DNA of 64,000 nt from Streptomyces sp. BK239 (lineage in GTDB: Bacteria > Actinomycetota > Actinomycetes > Streptomycetales > Streptomycetaceae). Numbering within the stretch: position 1 is the first letter of the stretch; every line of letters starts with the position of its first letter. Below the pieces are notes generated by a model. That model was given only the letters and a program-made list of their open reading frames with translations, searched no databases and had not been told where the DNA came from. Below, piece by piece: positions 1 to 9,764 of this stretch. The stretch covers positions 372,001-436,000 of the forward strand of contig NZ_SHKS01000004.1 of the NCBI RefSeq assembly GCF_004217285.1, in the 5' to 3' direction. Position numbers and translations under genes: made by a program.

Positions 1-1175
1 GAAGACCGTCGGCTGGACGTAGTAACCGCCCTTCAACTCGCCGTCGTACTCGGCCCGTTCACCGCCCGTGAGGACCTTCGCGCCCTCCTGCCTGCCGATG
101 TCGATGTAGGAGAGGATCTTCGCGAGCTGGTCGCCGGAGGCCTGGGCGCCGATCATCGTGTCGGTGTCGAGGGGGTGGCCGGGTTTGATCAGTTCCGTGC
201 GGGCGACGGCCGCGCGCAGGAAGTCGCCGTAGTTGCCACGCTGGATCAGGCCGCGCGACGGACAGGTGCACACCTCGCCCTGGTTCAGCGCGAACATCGT
301 GAACCCCTCGAGGGCCTTGTCGCGCAGGTCGTCGTCCCTGTCCCACACGTCGTCGAAGAAGATGTTCGGCGACTTGCCGCCCAGTTCCAGGGTGACCGGC
401 TTCAGGTTCTCCGCCGCGTACCGCATGATCAGCCGGCCCGTGGACGTCTCACCCGTGAAGGCCACCTTGGCCACCCGCGGGCTCGACGCCAACGGCTTGC
501 CCGCCTCCTCTCCGAAGCCGTTGACGATGTTCACGACGCCCGGCGGGAGCAGATCGGACACCAGGCTCATCCAGTAGTGGAGCGAGACGGGAGTCTGCTC
601 GGCCGGCTTGATGACGACCGCGTTCCCCGCCGCCAGTGCCGGAGCGAGCTTCCAAGCGGCCATCAGGACCGGGAAGTTCCACGGGATGATCTGGGCGACG
701 ACACCGAGCGGCTCGTGGAAGTGGTACGCCACCGTGTCGTCGTCCACCTCGCTGAGGGCGCCCTCCTGGGCGCGGACCGCGCCGGCGAAGTAGCGGAAGT
801 GGTCGATGGCCAGCGGGATGTCCGCGGCCAGCGTCTCGCGCACCGGCTTGCCGTTCTCCCAGCTCTCCGCGACGGCGAGCGACTCCAGATGCGCCTCCAT
901 GCGGTCGGCGATCTTCAACAGGACGTCGGAGCGCTCGGTCGCCGAGGTGCGGCCCCAGGCCGGCGCGGCCGCGTGCGCCGCGTCCAGCGCCCGTTCCACG
1001 TCCTCCGCCGTACCGCGCGCCACCTCGGTGAAAGGCTGCCCGTTCACCGGACTCGGGTTCTCGAAGTACCGCCCCCGAGCCGGCGGCACGTACTCGCCGC
1101 CGATGAAGTGGTCGTAACGCGCTTGGTAGGAGACGATCGCGCCCTCGGTGCCGGGCGCCGCGAAACGGGTCATGG
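1..1175 (-). CDS. NAD-dependent aldehyde dehydrogenase (partial, C-terminus beyond left edge)
   Basis: Oxidises aldehydes such as acetaldehyde to acids with NAD+ in the cytoplasm. I translated this frame by hand because it has no stop inside the window. It starts [11 protein letters not shown] and runs about 391 residues of an expected ~507. Visible family motifs are the cofactor loop FTGETSTG, the ELGGKSPN glutamate block and the catalytic cysteine in GEVCTCPSR, so it belongs to the ExaC/AldA-type acetaldehyde dehydrogenases. A purine-rich RBS (GAGGGAGG) lies just upstream of the ATG. It follows the GAF regulator on the same strand with a 124-bp gap, which suggests that this regulator controls it. 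The family is clear; the true substrate is inferred. Confidence 0.93.
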
Positions 1176-1299
1176 TGGCCTGCCTCCCTCAGCAGCGCTG
1201 CCCGCCGTCGGGCAGCTCTTTGCCGGAGGTTAGGGAAGCGGAGGTTGCAGGGACGTTGCGAGGGCGGCGGTCGCCCGTGCCCCCGCGGCAGCGGTCCGC

Positions 1300-2568
1300 C
1301 TATACGCGCGGCCAGTGCCCCGGCGCCCTGAGTTCCGACTCCAGCGCGCACAGGCGCGCCCGGATCGCAGCCGTGGGACGGGCCGCCGCCAGCGCCCGCC
1401 ATACGACGAGGTCGTCCTCGCCCCACGGCGTGTACACCCAGTCCGCCAGCAGATCCGGGTCGCTGCGGGCGATCAGCGCCGCGCGCAGGGCGTCGGCGAG
1501 GCGACGCCTGAGCCGTACGACCGCCGGCGCCCGCGACGCCGGCAACAGCGGCCCCGCGTATGCGGAAAGGGCCGCCGTCACCGCTCCCGCCGTCAGGCGC
1601 CGTTCGACGGCCGTGACGTCCGACTCGACGGCCGCTGTCAGTCGGTACGGGCGGGAGGCCAACAGCCCTGGACCCAACACCCCGCGCAGTCGGGCGAGTT
1701 CGGCCCGCAGTGTCACCGGCGTCACCGACTCGTCCTCGTACAGCGCGCACAGCAGTTCGTCGCCGGTCAGACCTTCCGGATGGTGCGCGAGCAGCACCAC
1801 GATCTCACTGTGCCGGGGACTCAGCCTCAACGTCCGTCCGGCAAAGATCAGTTGCGCCTCGTCCCGGCCCAGCGCGGACAGCTCGAGCATGGTGGACCGT
1901 GGACGCTCCGGCGCGAGCAACGCGAGTTGGGACTCCGCGGCGCGCGCGACCGCCTGGACGAAACCCAGGCTGTGCGGGTGCGCCAGCCCGTCCCCTCCGG
2001 TGATGTCCACCGCGCCCAACACCCGCCCGGTGCGGGGGTCGTGCACCGGGGCCGCGGCGCACGTCCACGGCTGTACCCGGCGGATGAAGTGCTCGGCTGC
2101 GAACACCTGAACCGGACGGTCCACGGCGACGGCCGTGCCCGGAGCGTTCGTCCCGACCGCGTTCTCCGCCCATCGCGCCCCCGGCACGAAGTTCATGCGC
2201 CCCGCCTGGCGTCGCGTCGCCGGGTGGCCTTCGACCCACAGCAGCCGGCCGTGTGCGTCGCACACCGCGAGGAGGTGCTCCCCGTCGGCGGCGAACGTGC
2301 CCATGAGTTCGCGGAACAGCGGCATCACCCGCGCCAGCGGATGCTCGGCCCGATGGGCGCCGAGGTCGCCGTCGGTCAACTCCACGTCCGCCGTGCCGTC
2401 GGGGCCCACGCCTGCTCGCGCCGAACGCCGCCACGAGTCGGCCACGACGGCCCGCACCGGCCGCGGCACCGTGCCCGCCGCGGTGAACGTCTCGTGGGCG
2501 CGCCGCAGTGTCCGTACCCGCTCGGCGGGGTCGGCCCCCGGCTCCAGGGCCACCCAGGGATCGGTCAA
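1300..2568 (-). CDS. GAF-domain transcriptional regulator with C-terminal winged helix (AcoR-like N-terminus)
   Basis: Likely effector-sensing regulator of the downstream aldehyde dehydrogenase. The 422-residue protein has an N-terminal helical segment and a GAF domain at about residues 80-200. The GAF carries WAENAVGTNAPGTAVAV, the signature seen in AcoR-type activators of acetoin or alcohol catabolism. After a linker, residues ~228-300 (SALGRDEAQLIF to LRAELARLRG) read like an OmpR/SARP-type winged helix. The AAA+ sigma-54 activation domain of true AcoR is absent, as is usual for actinomycetes. It is transcribed towards the dehydrogenase gene, 124 bp away. Family assignment is good; the effector (aldehyde or alcohol) is a guess. 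Confidence 0.85.
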   Translation of the reverse strand: MTDPWVALEPGADPAERVRTLRRAHETFTAAGTVPRPVRAVVADSWRRSARAGVGPDGTADVELTDGDLGAHRAEHPLARVMPLFRELMGTFAADGEHLLAVCDAHGRLLWVEGHPATRRQAGRMNFVPGARWAENAVGTNAPGTAVAVDRPVQVFAAEHFIRRVQPWTCAAAPVHDPRTGRVLGAVDITGGDGLAHPHSLGFVQAVARAAESQLALLAPERPRSTMLELSALGRDEAQLIFAGRTLRLSPRHSEIVVLLAHHPEGLTGDELLCALYEDESVTPVTLRAELARLRGVLGPGLLASRPYRLTAAVESDVTAVERRLTAGAVTAALSAYAGPLLPASRAPAVVRLRRRLADALRAALIARSDPDLLADWVYTPWGEDDLVVWRALAAARPTAAIRARLCALESELRAPGHWPRV

Positions 2569-2716
2569 GTCGGCCTCCCGAAGGCGATGGTGGGGACATC
2601 GTCACTCCGAGTGCGCGCCGAGACAACCGTTCGGGGCGGGGGTGTGCGGCGCCGGTCGCGACTGCGTTGTCCGTACGCTGTTCACGTCACGGCAGGTGTC
2701 GTTGACGGGGGGCCTG

Positions 2717-3922
2717 TCACCGCCCCGACACCGCCACCGGATCGTCCAGCACTGTCCGTACCACGGAGTGCGCCGCTCCGAGCAGTGGTCCCTCCGGGCC
2801 CAGCCGGGAGACCAGGACGGGGCACGGGGGGCCTGCCGTGCGCCGGGCCAGCTCCGATTCCAGTGACGGCAGCAGCCACGGCGCCAGCCCCGCCAGAGCG
2901 CCGCCCAGGACGACGACCTCGGGGTCGAGCAGGTTGAGCGCCCCGGTCAGGGCGATGCCCAGCGCCGTGCCCGCCTCGCGCAGGGCGCGTCGTACGTCTT
3001 CGTCGCCGTCCGTCGCCCGGCCGGCGAGCAGGCCCACGCGGTCCCCGCCCGGCTCCAGGCGGGCCGCGCGCAGCACCGCTTCCTCGCCGGCGTACTGCTC
3101 CAGGCAGCCCCGCCCGCCGCACACGCAGGCGGGCCCGTCGGGGCGGACCGGCACGTGGCCCAGTTCGCCCGCGAAGCCGCGTGTGCCACGCAGCAGACTG
3201 CCGTCCACGACCAGCGCGGCACCGATGCCGATCTCGGCCGACACGTGCACGAAGTCCCGCGGGGTGTCCTCGACGAGCCAGAGCTCGGCCAGCCCACCGA
3301 AGTTGGCCTCGTTGTCCACCGTCAGAGAGTACGCGTCGGGCAGCAGCGGTCCGAGGTCCACGTCGTTCCAGTCGAGGTTCGGCGCGCGGACGACCGTGCG
3401 GCCGTCCCGGGCGACGAGGCCGGGGACGGCCACGGCGAGACCCGCCGGCCACAGCCCCTCGCGTTCCGCCTCGGCGACGACCTGGCGCACCAGGCCGGTC
3501 AGCTCCCCGATCACCGGCTCGGGGGCCCGGCCCCGGTTCGTGCCGTGCCGCACGGCACGCGCACGGACCTCCCCGCGCAGATCGACGGCGCACACCGCCA
3601 GGTGGTCGACGCCGACCTCGGCGCCGATGCCCGCCGGGCCGTGCCCGCTCACGGCGAGCGCCGAGCCCGGCCGGCCCACGCGGCCGGGCCGCTCCGGGCC
3701 CAGTTCCTCGATCAGGCCGGCGCGTATGAGCTCGTCGACGAGGGTCGACACCGCCGCCCGGGTCAGACCGATGCGCGAGGCGACCGCGGCCCGCGAGAGC
3801 GATCCCTCGGCGCTGACGGCGTGCATCACCCGGGCCAGGTTGCGCCGGCGCATGCCCTGCTGGGTGTCGGGCAGCGCACGGGCGCGGCCGGTCGGGCGGG
3901 CGTCGTGCGGCGGTGCGGTCAT
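2717..3922 (-). CDS. ROK-family transcriptional repressor (XylR-like)
   Basis: Sugar-responsive repressor, presumably of the xylose genes beside it. Of 401 residues, about 20-85 form a winged helix-turn-helix (LSRAAVASRIGLTRAAVSTLVDEL). The rest is a ROK sugar-kinase-like domain with the zinc-site motif CVCGGRGCLEQYAG near residues 265-280 and a glycine-rich phosphate loop (GIGAALVVDGSLLRGTRGFAGELGH). It follows xylB by 59 bp in the same direction, so the two may be co-transcribed. That gap holds two near-identical 18-bp direct repeats. ROK regulators next to xylA/xylB typically repress them until xylose or xylulose is present. The regulatory target is inferred from position. Confidence 0.92.
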   Translation of the reverse strand: MTAPPHDARPTGRARALPDTQQGMRRRNLARVMHAVSAEGSLSRAAVASRIGLTRAAVSTLVDELIRAGLIEELGPERPGRVGRPGSALAVSGHGPAGIGAEVGVDHLAVCAVDLRGEVRARAVRHGTNRGRAPEPVIGELTGLVRQVVAEAEREGLWPAGLAVAVPGLVARDGRTVVRAPNLDWNDVDLGPLLPDAYSLTVDNEANFGGLAELWLVEDTPRDFVHVSAEIGIGAALVVDGSLLRGTRGFAGELGHVPVRPDGPACVCGGRGCLEQYAGEEAVLRAARLEPGGDRVGLLAGRATDGDEDVRRALREAGTALGIALTGALNLLDPEVVVLGGALAGLAPWLLPSLESELARRTAGPPCPVLVSRLGPEGPLLGAAHSVVRTVLDDPVAVSGR

Positions 3923-3935
3923 ACCGTCATACCTT

Positions 3936-3973
3936 TATCGCTTTACCGGTGTGCCTATCGCTTCACCGGTGTG
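3936..3973. repeat. Two 18-bp direct repeats between xylB and the ROK gene
   Basis: TATCGCTTTACCGGTGTG (3936-3953) and TATCGCTTCACCGGTGTG (3956-3973) differ at one base and are spaced 20 bp apart, about two helical turns. They fill most of the 59-bp gap in front of the ROK start codon. An operator for autoregulation is plausible. They could also be a simple local duplication. Confidence 0.6.
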
Positions 3974-3981
3974 TCTGATGT

Positions 3982-5436
3982 TCAGCGGACGGTCGTGCTC
4001 CGCTCGGACCGCTCCAGCAGCGGGGACGCGTCGGAGAGTACCCCGGCGATTCTCGCGAGCGTCGCCTCGTCCCGCTCCACGGCGTCCAGGACCGGGCCCC
4101 GGGCGGTGTTCCAGCGCCGGGCGACCGCGGCCGGGTCCTCGCCGGTCAGCAGTCCGGCCGCCTGCGCCGCAGCGCCCAGCGCCACGAGCTCCTTGGCCTC
4201 GGGGATCTGCACGGGCCGTCCCGACAGCCGGCGCACCGTCTGCTGCCAGGCCGCTCCCCGGGCGCCGCCGCCGATCAGGAGCAGCGGCGCTGAGCGGTCC
4301 GCCTCCTCCTCCAGGACGAGGTCGAGCGCGCCGAGCAGGGAGTGGACGGCGCCGTCGTAGGCGGCCTGGAGGAGTTGGCCGGCGGTGGTGTCGTGGCGCA
4401 GGCCGTGCAGCAGGCCGGAGGCGTTCGGCAGGTTCGGCGTGCGTTCGCCGTCCAGGTAGGGGAGGAGCGTGAGTCCGGCGGCGGGCTCGACGGCCTCGCG
4501 GTCCAGGCCGAGCAGGGCCGCGACGCGGTCGACGGCGAGCGTGCAGTTCAGGGTGCAGGCCAGGGGGAGCCAGTCGCCGTGGGCGTCGGCGAAGCCGGCG
4601 ACCGTGCCGGTGGGATCGGCGGGACGCCGCTTCGACACCGCGTACACCGTGCCCGAGGTGCCGAGGCTCAGCACCGGGGCGCCGGGGCGCAGCCCGAGAC
4701 CGAGCGCGGCCGCCGCGTTGTCGCCGGTGCCCGGAGCCACCAGGGTGCCCTTGGAGAACGGCAGGTCGTGGCTGTCGCGTACGGTGCCCGCCACCTCGCC
4801 GGGCCGCACCACGCGCGGGAGCAGCGCTGGGTCGAGACCTACGTGGGCGAGGATCTTCTCGTCGTAGCCCTCCGTCCCGGACGCCCACCAGCCGGTGCCC
4901 GAGGCGTCGCCCCGGTCGGTCGTGCCCTCGCCCGTGAGCCGCTCGGTGAGGTAGTCGTGGGGGAGCCGTACGGCTTTCGTCGCGCGCAGGGAGTCCGGCT
5001 CGTGCTCGGCGAGCCACGCCCACTTCGTCACCGTGAACGAGGCCGCCGGGACGGAACCGGTACGCTCCGCCCACGCCTTCGCCCCGCCCAGCTCCTCCAC
5101 CAGCCGGCTCGCCTGAGGGGCCGAGCGCACGTCGTTCCACAGCAGCGCGGGCCGCACCGGCTCACCGTGCTCGTCCAGCGTCACCAGCCCGTGCTGCTGG
5201 CCGCCGACGGACACGGCGGCCACCTCGTGCGCCGCGTCGCCGCACTGACGCAGCGCCTCCCGCAGCGCGTCCCACCACTGGCGGGGGTCGCTCTCCCGGC
5301 CGGCGCCGGAGGTCACCGTGTGCGGCGCCTGGCCGCTCGCGACGACCTGTCCGGTGGCCGCGTCGACGACCAGCACCTTGGTGGACTGGGTGGACGTGTC
5401 CACGCCGACGACGAGCGGACCCTCGGCTGCTGACAT
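3982..5436 (-). CDS. xylB: Xylulokinase
   Basis: Phosphorylates D-xylulose to xylulose 5-phosphate with ATP, feeding the pentose phosphate pathway. The 484-residue FGGY-kinase protein shows the N-terminal phosphate motif GVDTSTQSTKVLVVD, the substrate segment SVGGQQHGLV, DASGTGWW, PGTGDNAAAALG, SLGTSGTVYAVS and the C-terminal GGGARGAAWQQ. I chose the ATG at 5436 because AACTTGAGGAG lies just upstream and the protein then begins directly with the first beta-strand. An upstream in-frame start at 5574 would add 46 residues unlike the family and run through the promoter. It is divergent from xylA with 149 bp between starts and is followed by the ROK repressor. Confidence 0.96.
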   Translation of the reverse strand: MSAAEGPLVVGVDTSTQSTKVLVVDAATGQVVASGQAPHTVTSGAGRESDPRQWWDALREALRQCGDAAHEVAAVSVGGQQHGLVTLDEHGEPVRPALLWNDVRSAPQASRLVEELGGAKAWAERTGSVPAASFTVTKWAWLAEHEPDSLRATKAVRLPHDYLTERLTGEGTTDRGDASGTGWWASGTEGYDEKILAHVGLDPALLPRVVRPGEVAGTVRDSHDLPFSKGTLVAPGTGDNAAAALGLGLRPGAPVLSLGTSGTVYAVSKRRPADPTGTVAGFADAHGDWLPLACTLNCTLAVDRVAALLGLDREAVEPAAGLTLLPYLDGERTPNLPNASGLLHGLRHDTTAGQLLQAAYDGAVHSLLGALDLVLEEEADRSAPLLLIGGGARGAAWQQTVRRLSGRPVQIPEAKELVALGAAAQAAGLLTGEDPAAVARRWNTARGPVLDAVERDEATLARIAGVLSDASPLLERSERSTTVR

Positions 5437-6752
<1,316 letters not shown>

Positions 6753-6753
6753 T

Positions 6754-6771
6754 CACGCACGCGTGTGCGTG
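6754..6771 (+). terminator. Short hairpin directly after xylA
   Basis: CACGCAC-GCGT-GTGCGTG begins 1 bp after the xylA stop codon: a perfect 7-bp stem with a 4-nt loop and no U-tract. Such GC hairpins often serve as terminators in Streptomyces, but this one is short. Confidence 0.4.
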
Positions 6772-6845
6772 CGGGCCGGTCGGTCCAGGGGCCGTGCCGG
6801 CCGCCGTGAGCCGGCCGCGAGGCCGATGCCCGTCAAGGGCGGCCT

Positions 6846-6896
6846 CCGCACGGAAAGGGGCGCCTCCCGCACGGAAAGGGCGGTCTCCGCACGGAA
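6846..6896. repeat. Three short direct repeats upstream of the proline-rich protein
   Basis: CCGCACGGAA occurs at 6846, 6867 and 6887, a 20-21-bp period, within the 234-bp gap between xylA and the next gene. The spacing puts the copies on one face of the helix, as in a tandem operator, but there is no other evidence of function. Confidence 0.4.
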
Positions 6897-6986
6897 TACG
6901 CCGGAATCATGCCTTCCATGGCATGAGCGCGTACCAACTTCCGTGCGGGGGTCGCGCGCCGGGCGGTGCGCGGCGACGCTGAACGC

Positions 6987-7481
6987 ATGGCCACGCCGCC
7001 CGTACCGCCCCAGCCGCCGGGCCCTCCCGGCCCCCCTGGCCCTCCCGGTCCGCCCTGGTCGTCGGGACCGCCCGGGCCTTCCGGGCCCGACGACACGCCG
7101 CCCTGGGGCGGCTTCGGGCCGTCCTCCTCGCCGCCGGGCCCGCCTGACGACCCCGACAGGCGGAGGAACCCGCTCATCGCCGTGCTGGCGCTGCTGGCCC
7201 TCGCCGTGGCCGTCGTCGCCGTGGTGGTGATGGCCACCGGCGGCGGCGACTCACCGGACGACGGCCCTCCCGCGAGCGGCAGTTCCTCTCCCGCGCCCTC
7301 GGTCAGCCTCCCGGTGGAACTGCCGAGCGGCTTCCCGAGCGAACTGCCCTCAGGCCTCCCGACCCAGCCGCCGTCCGGCTTCCCCACCGAGCTGCCGACA
7401 CAGCTGCCCACAGAGCTTCCGAGCGAGCTGCCGAGCGACCTCGAATCGCTTCTGCCCTCCCTGGGCGGATCACTGCCGTAG
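6987..7481 (+). CDS. Proline-rich single-pass membrane protein with ELPS-type repeat tail
   Basis: Function unknown. About 164 residues: an N-terminal cytoplasmic segment of Pro/Gly repeats (PPGPPGPPGPP), one transmembrane helix (NPLIAVLALLALAVAVVAVVVMAT), then an extracellular low-complexity tail built of LPSGFPSELPS-like units in which Leu-Pro or Phe-Pro recurs every 4 residues. I start at the ATG at 6987 rather than the in-frame GTG at 6966, which has no better RBS. The tail may be an extended wall-spanning stalk. No catalytic domain is visible and the neighbours give no functional hint. Confidence 0.7.
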   Translation: MATPPVPPQPPGPPGPPGPPGPPWSSGPPGPSGPDDTPPWGGFGPSSSPPGPPDDPDRRRNPLIAVLALLALAVAVVAVVVMATGGGDSPDDGPPASGSSSPAPSVSLPVELPSGFPSELPSGLPTQPPSGFPTELPTQLPTELPSELPSDLESLLPSLGGSLP

Positions 7482-7606
7482 CCGAGTGCGGTCCGGTGCA
7501 TCGACGCGCACGCGCGTGCCATGCCGGGCCTGCACGCACGCGTGGCGCGCGTGCGACTGCCGTACGCGTACGCGTGCCCCGAGCGTATGCGTGCCGCTCT
7601 ACGACG

Positions 7607-8339
7607 TCAGCGTCGCGCGCGAGCCATGAGCGCGGCGTGCGGCAGCGTCAGGCCGCCCGTGTCGTCGGCGAACTCCGAAGCGAACAGCTCGAAGCGGCGC
7701 CTGATCACGGCGCGGACCTCAGGGGTCTGGCTCTGCACCATCTGGCCGCCGAGCGCCCCGCCGCTCGCGGGACCGCTCCACCACTCGTCGACGCTCGTGC
7801 GGTGGTCCCAGCGCAGGGTCTCGCAGCCCGCCTCCCGCAACCCCGCCGCTGTCAGCAGTTCGGCCAGGCCGCTCTCGTCACGGCGGAAGTCGTCCTCGGT
7901 GGCGAGCCCCGTGGGCAGGTGGGCCGGACGTTCCGCACCCGCGGCCTGGATGGCGCGGCCGAGCAGAGCCTGCCCCGGGGCAGGCGGCGCCGCCCAGACG
8001 GTCAGCGCGATCCTGCCCCCGGGCTTCAGAACACGGCGCCAATTCGCCCAGGGCGAGCAGGGGGCGGCCCACGTGGTTCAACACGAAGTCGGCCACCACG
8101 GCGTCGAACTCGTCGTCGGCGAAGGGCAGTTCGGGCAGGGCTGCCACGCGTACGGGTGCGGTCGGCGCCGCCCGCTCGGCCAGCTCGATCATGCTGGGCT
8201 CCGCGTCGACGGCCGTCACCGTCGCGCCCCGTGAGCAGGCGGCCCTCGGCCAGGGCGGCGGACCACCGGCGCTCGCGATCCCGGCCGACGTCGGTCGCGG
8301 GTACGGGCGGCCACTGTCGGTCGATCTTGGCGTGTTCAC
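7607..8339 (-). pseudogene. Decayed class I SAM-dependent methyltransferase
   Basis: The reading frame holding RGATVTAVDAEPSMIEL, VAALPELPFADDEFDAVVADFVLNHV and LLALGEL (motifs I-end to post-III of a methyltransferase) loses frame near 8042. The expected RRVLKPGGRIALTVW block continues one frame over, and the C-terminal part (GCETLRWDHRTSVDEWWSGP to HAALMARARR) ends at 7607. The N-terminus lacks the GCGTG glycine loop, so a segment is also missing there. At least one frameshift and one deletion make it inactive. A sequencing error could explain the frameshift but not the missing motif I. Confidence 0.7.
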
Positions 8340-8411
8340 GGCCTCCTGCCCGACGGGCAGCGCGTGGGGCCCGTGCCCGTCGTCATCCAGGGCGCGGCAG
8401 CGCCCTCCGCC

Positions 8412-9764
8412 TCACCCGCCGTCCTCGCCCTCGGTGTCGATCGAAGCCAGTGCCGTGGCCGGGTCGAGTGCGGGGCCGCCCGCCGGCGTCCAGCGTCCGT
8501 GCTCCTTGCGGTACGGCCACCAGCGGCCGTCGCGGCCCAGCCTCAACTGGGAGGACGTCCCGGTGACGGTCCACCGGTTGGCCCTCGCCGTCAGCGGTGG
8601 CCGCTGGTCGTCGTCCCAGGCGGACCGGAACGCGGCACGCACGCGTGCGAGCGTCTCGCCCTTGACGCTCCACTCCTCTTCCAGCACCGACAGGGCGGCC
8701 ACGCCCCCGAGCCGCCAGGCCCGGACCGCCGAGGCCAGCTGTTCGGGACTGCGCCCCGAGCCGACGGCCAGGCGCTGGGTCACGGCATCCGGCGGAACGG
8801 CGTCGTCGGCACGATCCGCCGCCAGCCGCACGGCATCCTCAGCAGTCGTCAACCCCGCTGCCCACGCGTGCCGTTCGGGCCCCTCGCTCAACGCCCCCGC
8901 CAGCAGACGCCAGGCCTCCGCCGCCGTGCTCGCCGCCAAGGCTCGCAGCGCCGCCGGGTCAACGTCCGCCGGGGGCGGAACGTCCGTGTCCCACGAGGGC
9001 GGCAGGCCGGCCTGCGCCGGCAGCTCGGGCAGGGCGGGCAGCGGAGGCAGGGCACACCCGTCGCGGTACGCCTCCGCCGCGTCCACCCCCTCCGGCGGTG
9101 CGGGGGCAGCCCCGGTCAGGGCGGTGGCGCCGCGGGCCTGGAGAGTGCTCAGCAGCGCCTGTTCGGGGCGTCCCCGGAGCAGGAGCAGGACGAACGGATC
9201 CTGGTCGAGCAGCCGCGCCACCTGGTAGCACAGCGCCGCCGTGTGACCGCAGTGGTCCCAGGCGCCGCAGTCGCACCGAGCCTCCAGATCGCCCAGGCCG
9301 GGCAGCAGATCGACGCCGGCCGCCTCCGCGTCCTCGACCAGATGCGACGGCATCTCGCGGTCGAGCAGGGCGGCGACATGACCGGCGCGCTGCACGGTGA
9401 GGTCGAGGAACCGGTCCCATTGCGCGTCCGACAGGACGTCGAGCAGTACGTCGGCCCGGTGCGACGCGCCGTCACGACCCTGGACGACGGCGGTGACGCG
9501 ACCCGGCCGCACCGACATCGCGCCCACGCCTCCCGCGCGTGCGAACCTGCGCCCCGTCCGCACCTGTTGGGCGTCCAGCGCCCCGTCCTCCAGGGCGGCC
9601 AGCCAGGCACGCCCCCACCAGGTCTGCGCGAACCCCCTCCCAGGTGCGGGAGGCAGCGCGGCGAACGTGCGCTCCCCGTCGCCGTCGTGGGCGCTGTGGT
9701 GACGGCGATCCAGGTCGCCGCTCCCGGTGTCCCCGAAGTCCCCGTGGTCCTCGTACCGGTTCAC
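8412..9764 (-). CDS. SWIM zinc-finger protein coupled to SNF2 ATPase
   Basis: About 450 residues of unknown exact role, probably a DNA- or protein-binding partner of the SNF2 ATPase encoded just upstream. The SWIM motif (C-x-C-xn-C-x-H) is visible near residue 165 as CDCGAWDHCGHTAALC. The N-terminus has FAQTWWGRAWLAALE, a common opening of actinobacterial SWIM proteins. The GTG start overlaps the helicase stop codon (CCGTGA), so translation is likely coupled. Such SNF2/SWIM pairs are widespread in actinomycetes and suspected to act in DNA repair or chromatin-like remodelling. That role is inferred. Confidence 0.9.
   Translation of the reverse strand: MNRYEDHGDFGDTGSGDLDRRHHSAHDGDGERTFAALPPAPGRGFAQTWWGRAWLAALEDGALDAQQVRTGRRFARAGGVGAMSVRPGRVTAVVQGRDGASHRADVLLDVLSDAQWDRFLDLTVQRAGHVAALLDREMPSHLVEDAEAAGVDLLPGLGDLEARCDCGAWDHCGHTAALCYQVARLLDQDPFVLLLLRGRPEQALLSTLQARGATALTGAAPAPPEGVDAAEAYRDGCALPPLPALPELPAQAGLPPSWDTDVPPPADVDPAALRALAASTAAEAWRLLAGALSEGPERHAWAAGLTTAEDAVRLAADRADDAVPPDAVTQRLAVGSGRSPEQLASAVRAWRLGGVAALSVLEEEWSVKGETLARVRAAFRSAWDDDQRPPLTARANRWTVTGTSSQLRLGRDGRWWPYRKEHGRWTPAGGPALDPATALASIDTEGEDGG

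Noticed and set aside
175..1233. A 352-residue plus-strand frame at the left edge.
   Set aside because: Antisense to the aldehyde dehydrogenase, which shows its catalytic motifs in the minus frame that has no stop.
7482..7606. ACGCG-rich stretch with many short inverted repeats, considered as a terminator or small RNA.
   Set aside because: Many overlapping weak palindromes, as expected from biased composition; no single stable hairpin stood out.
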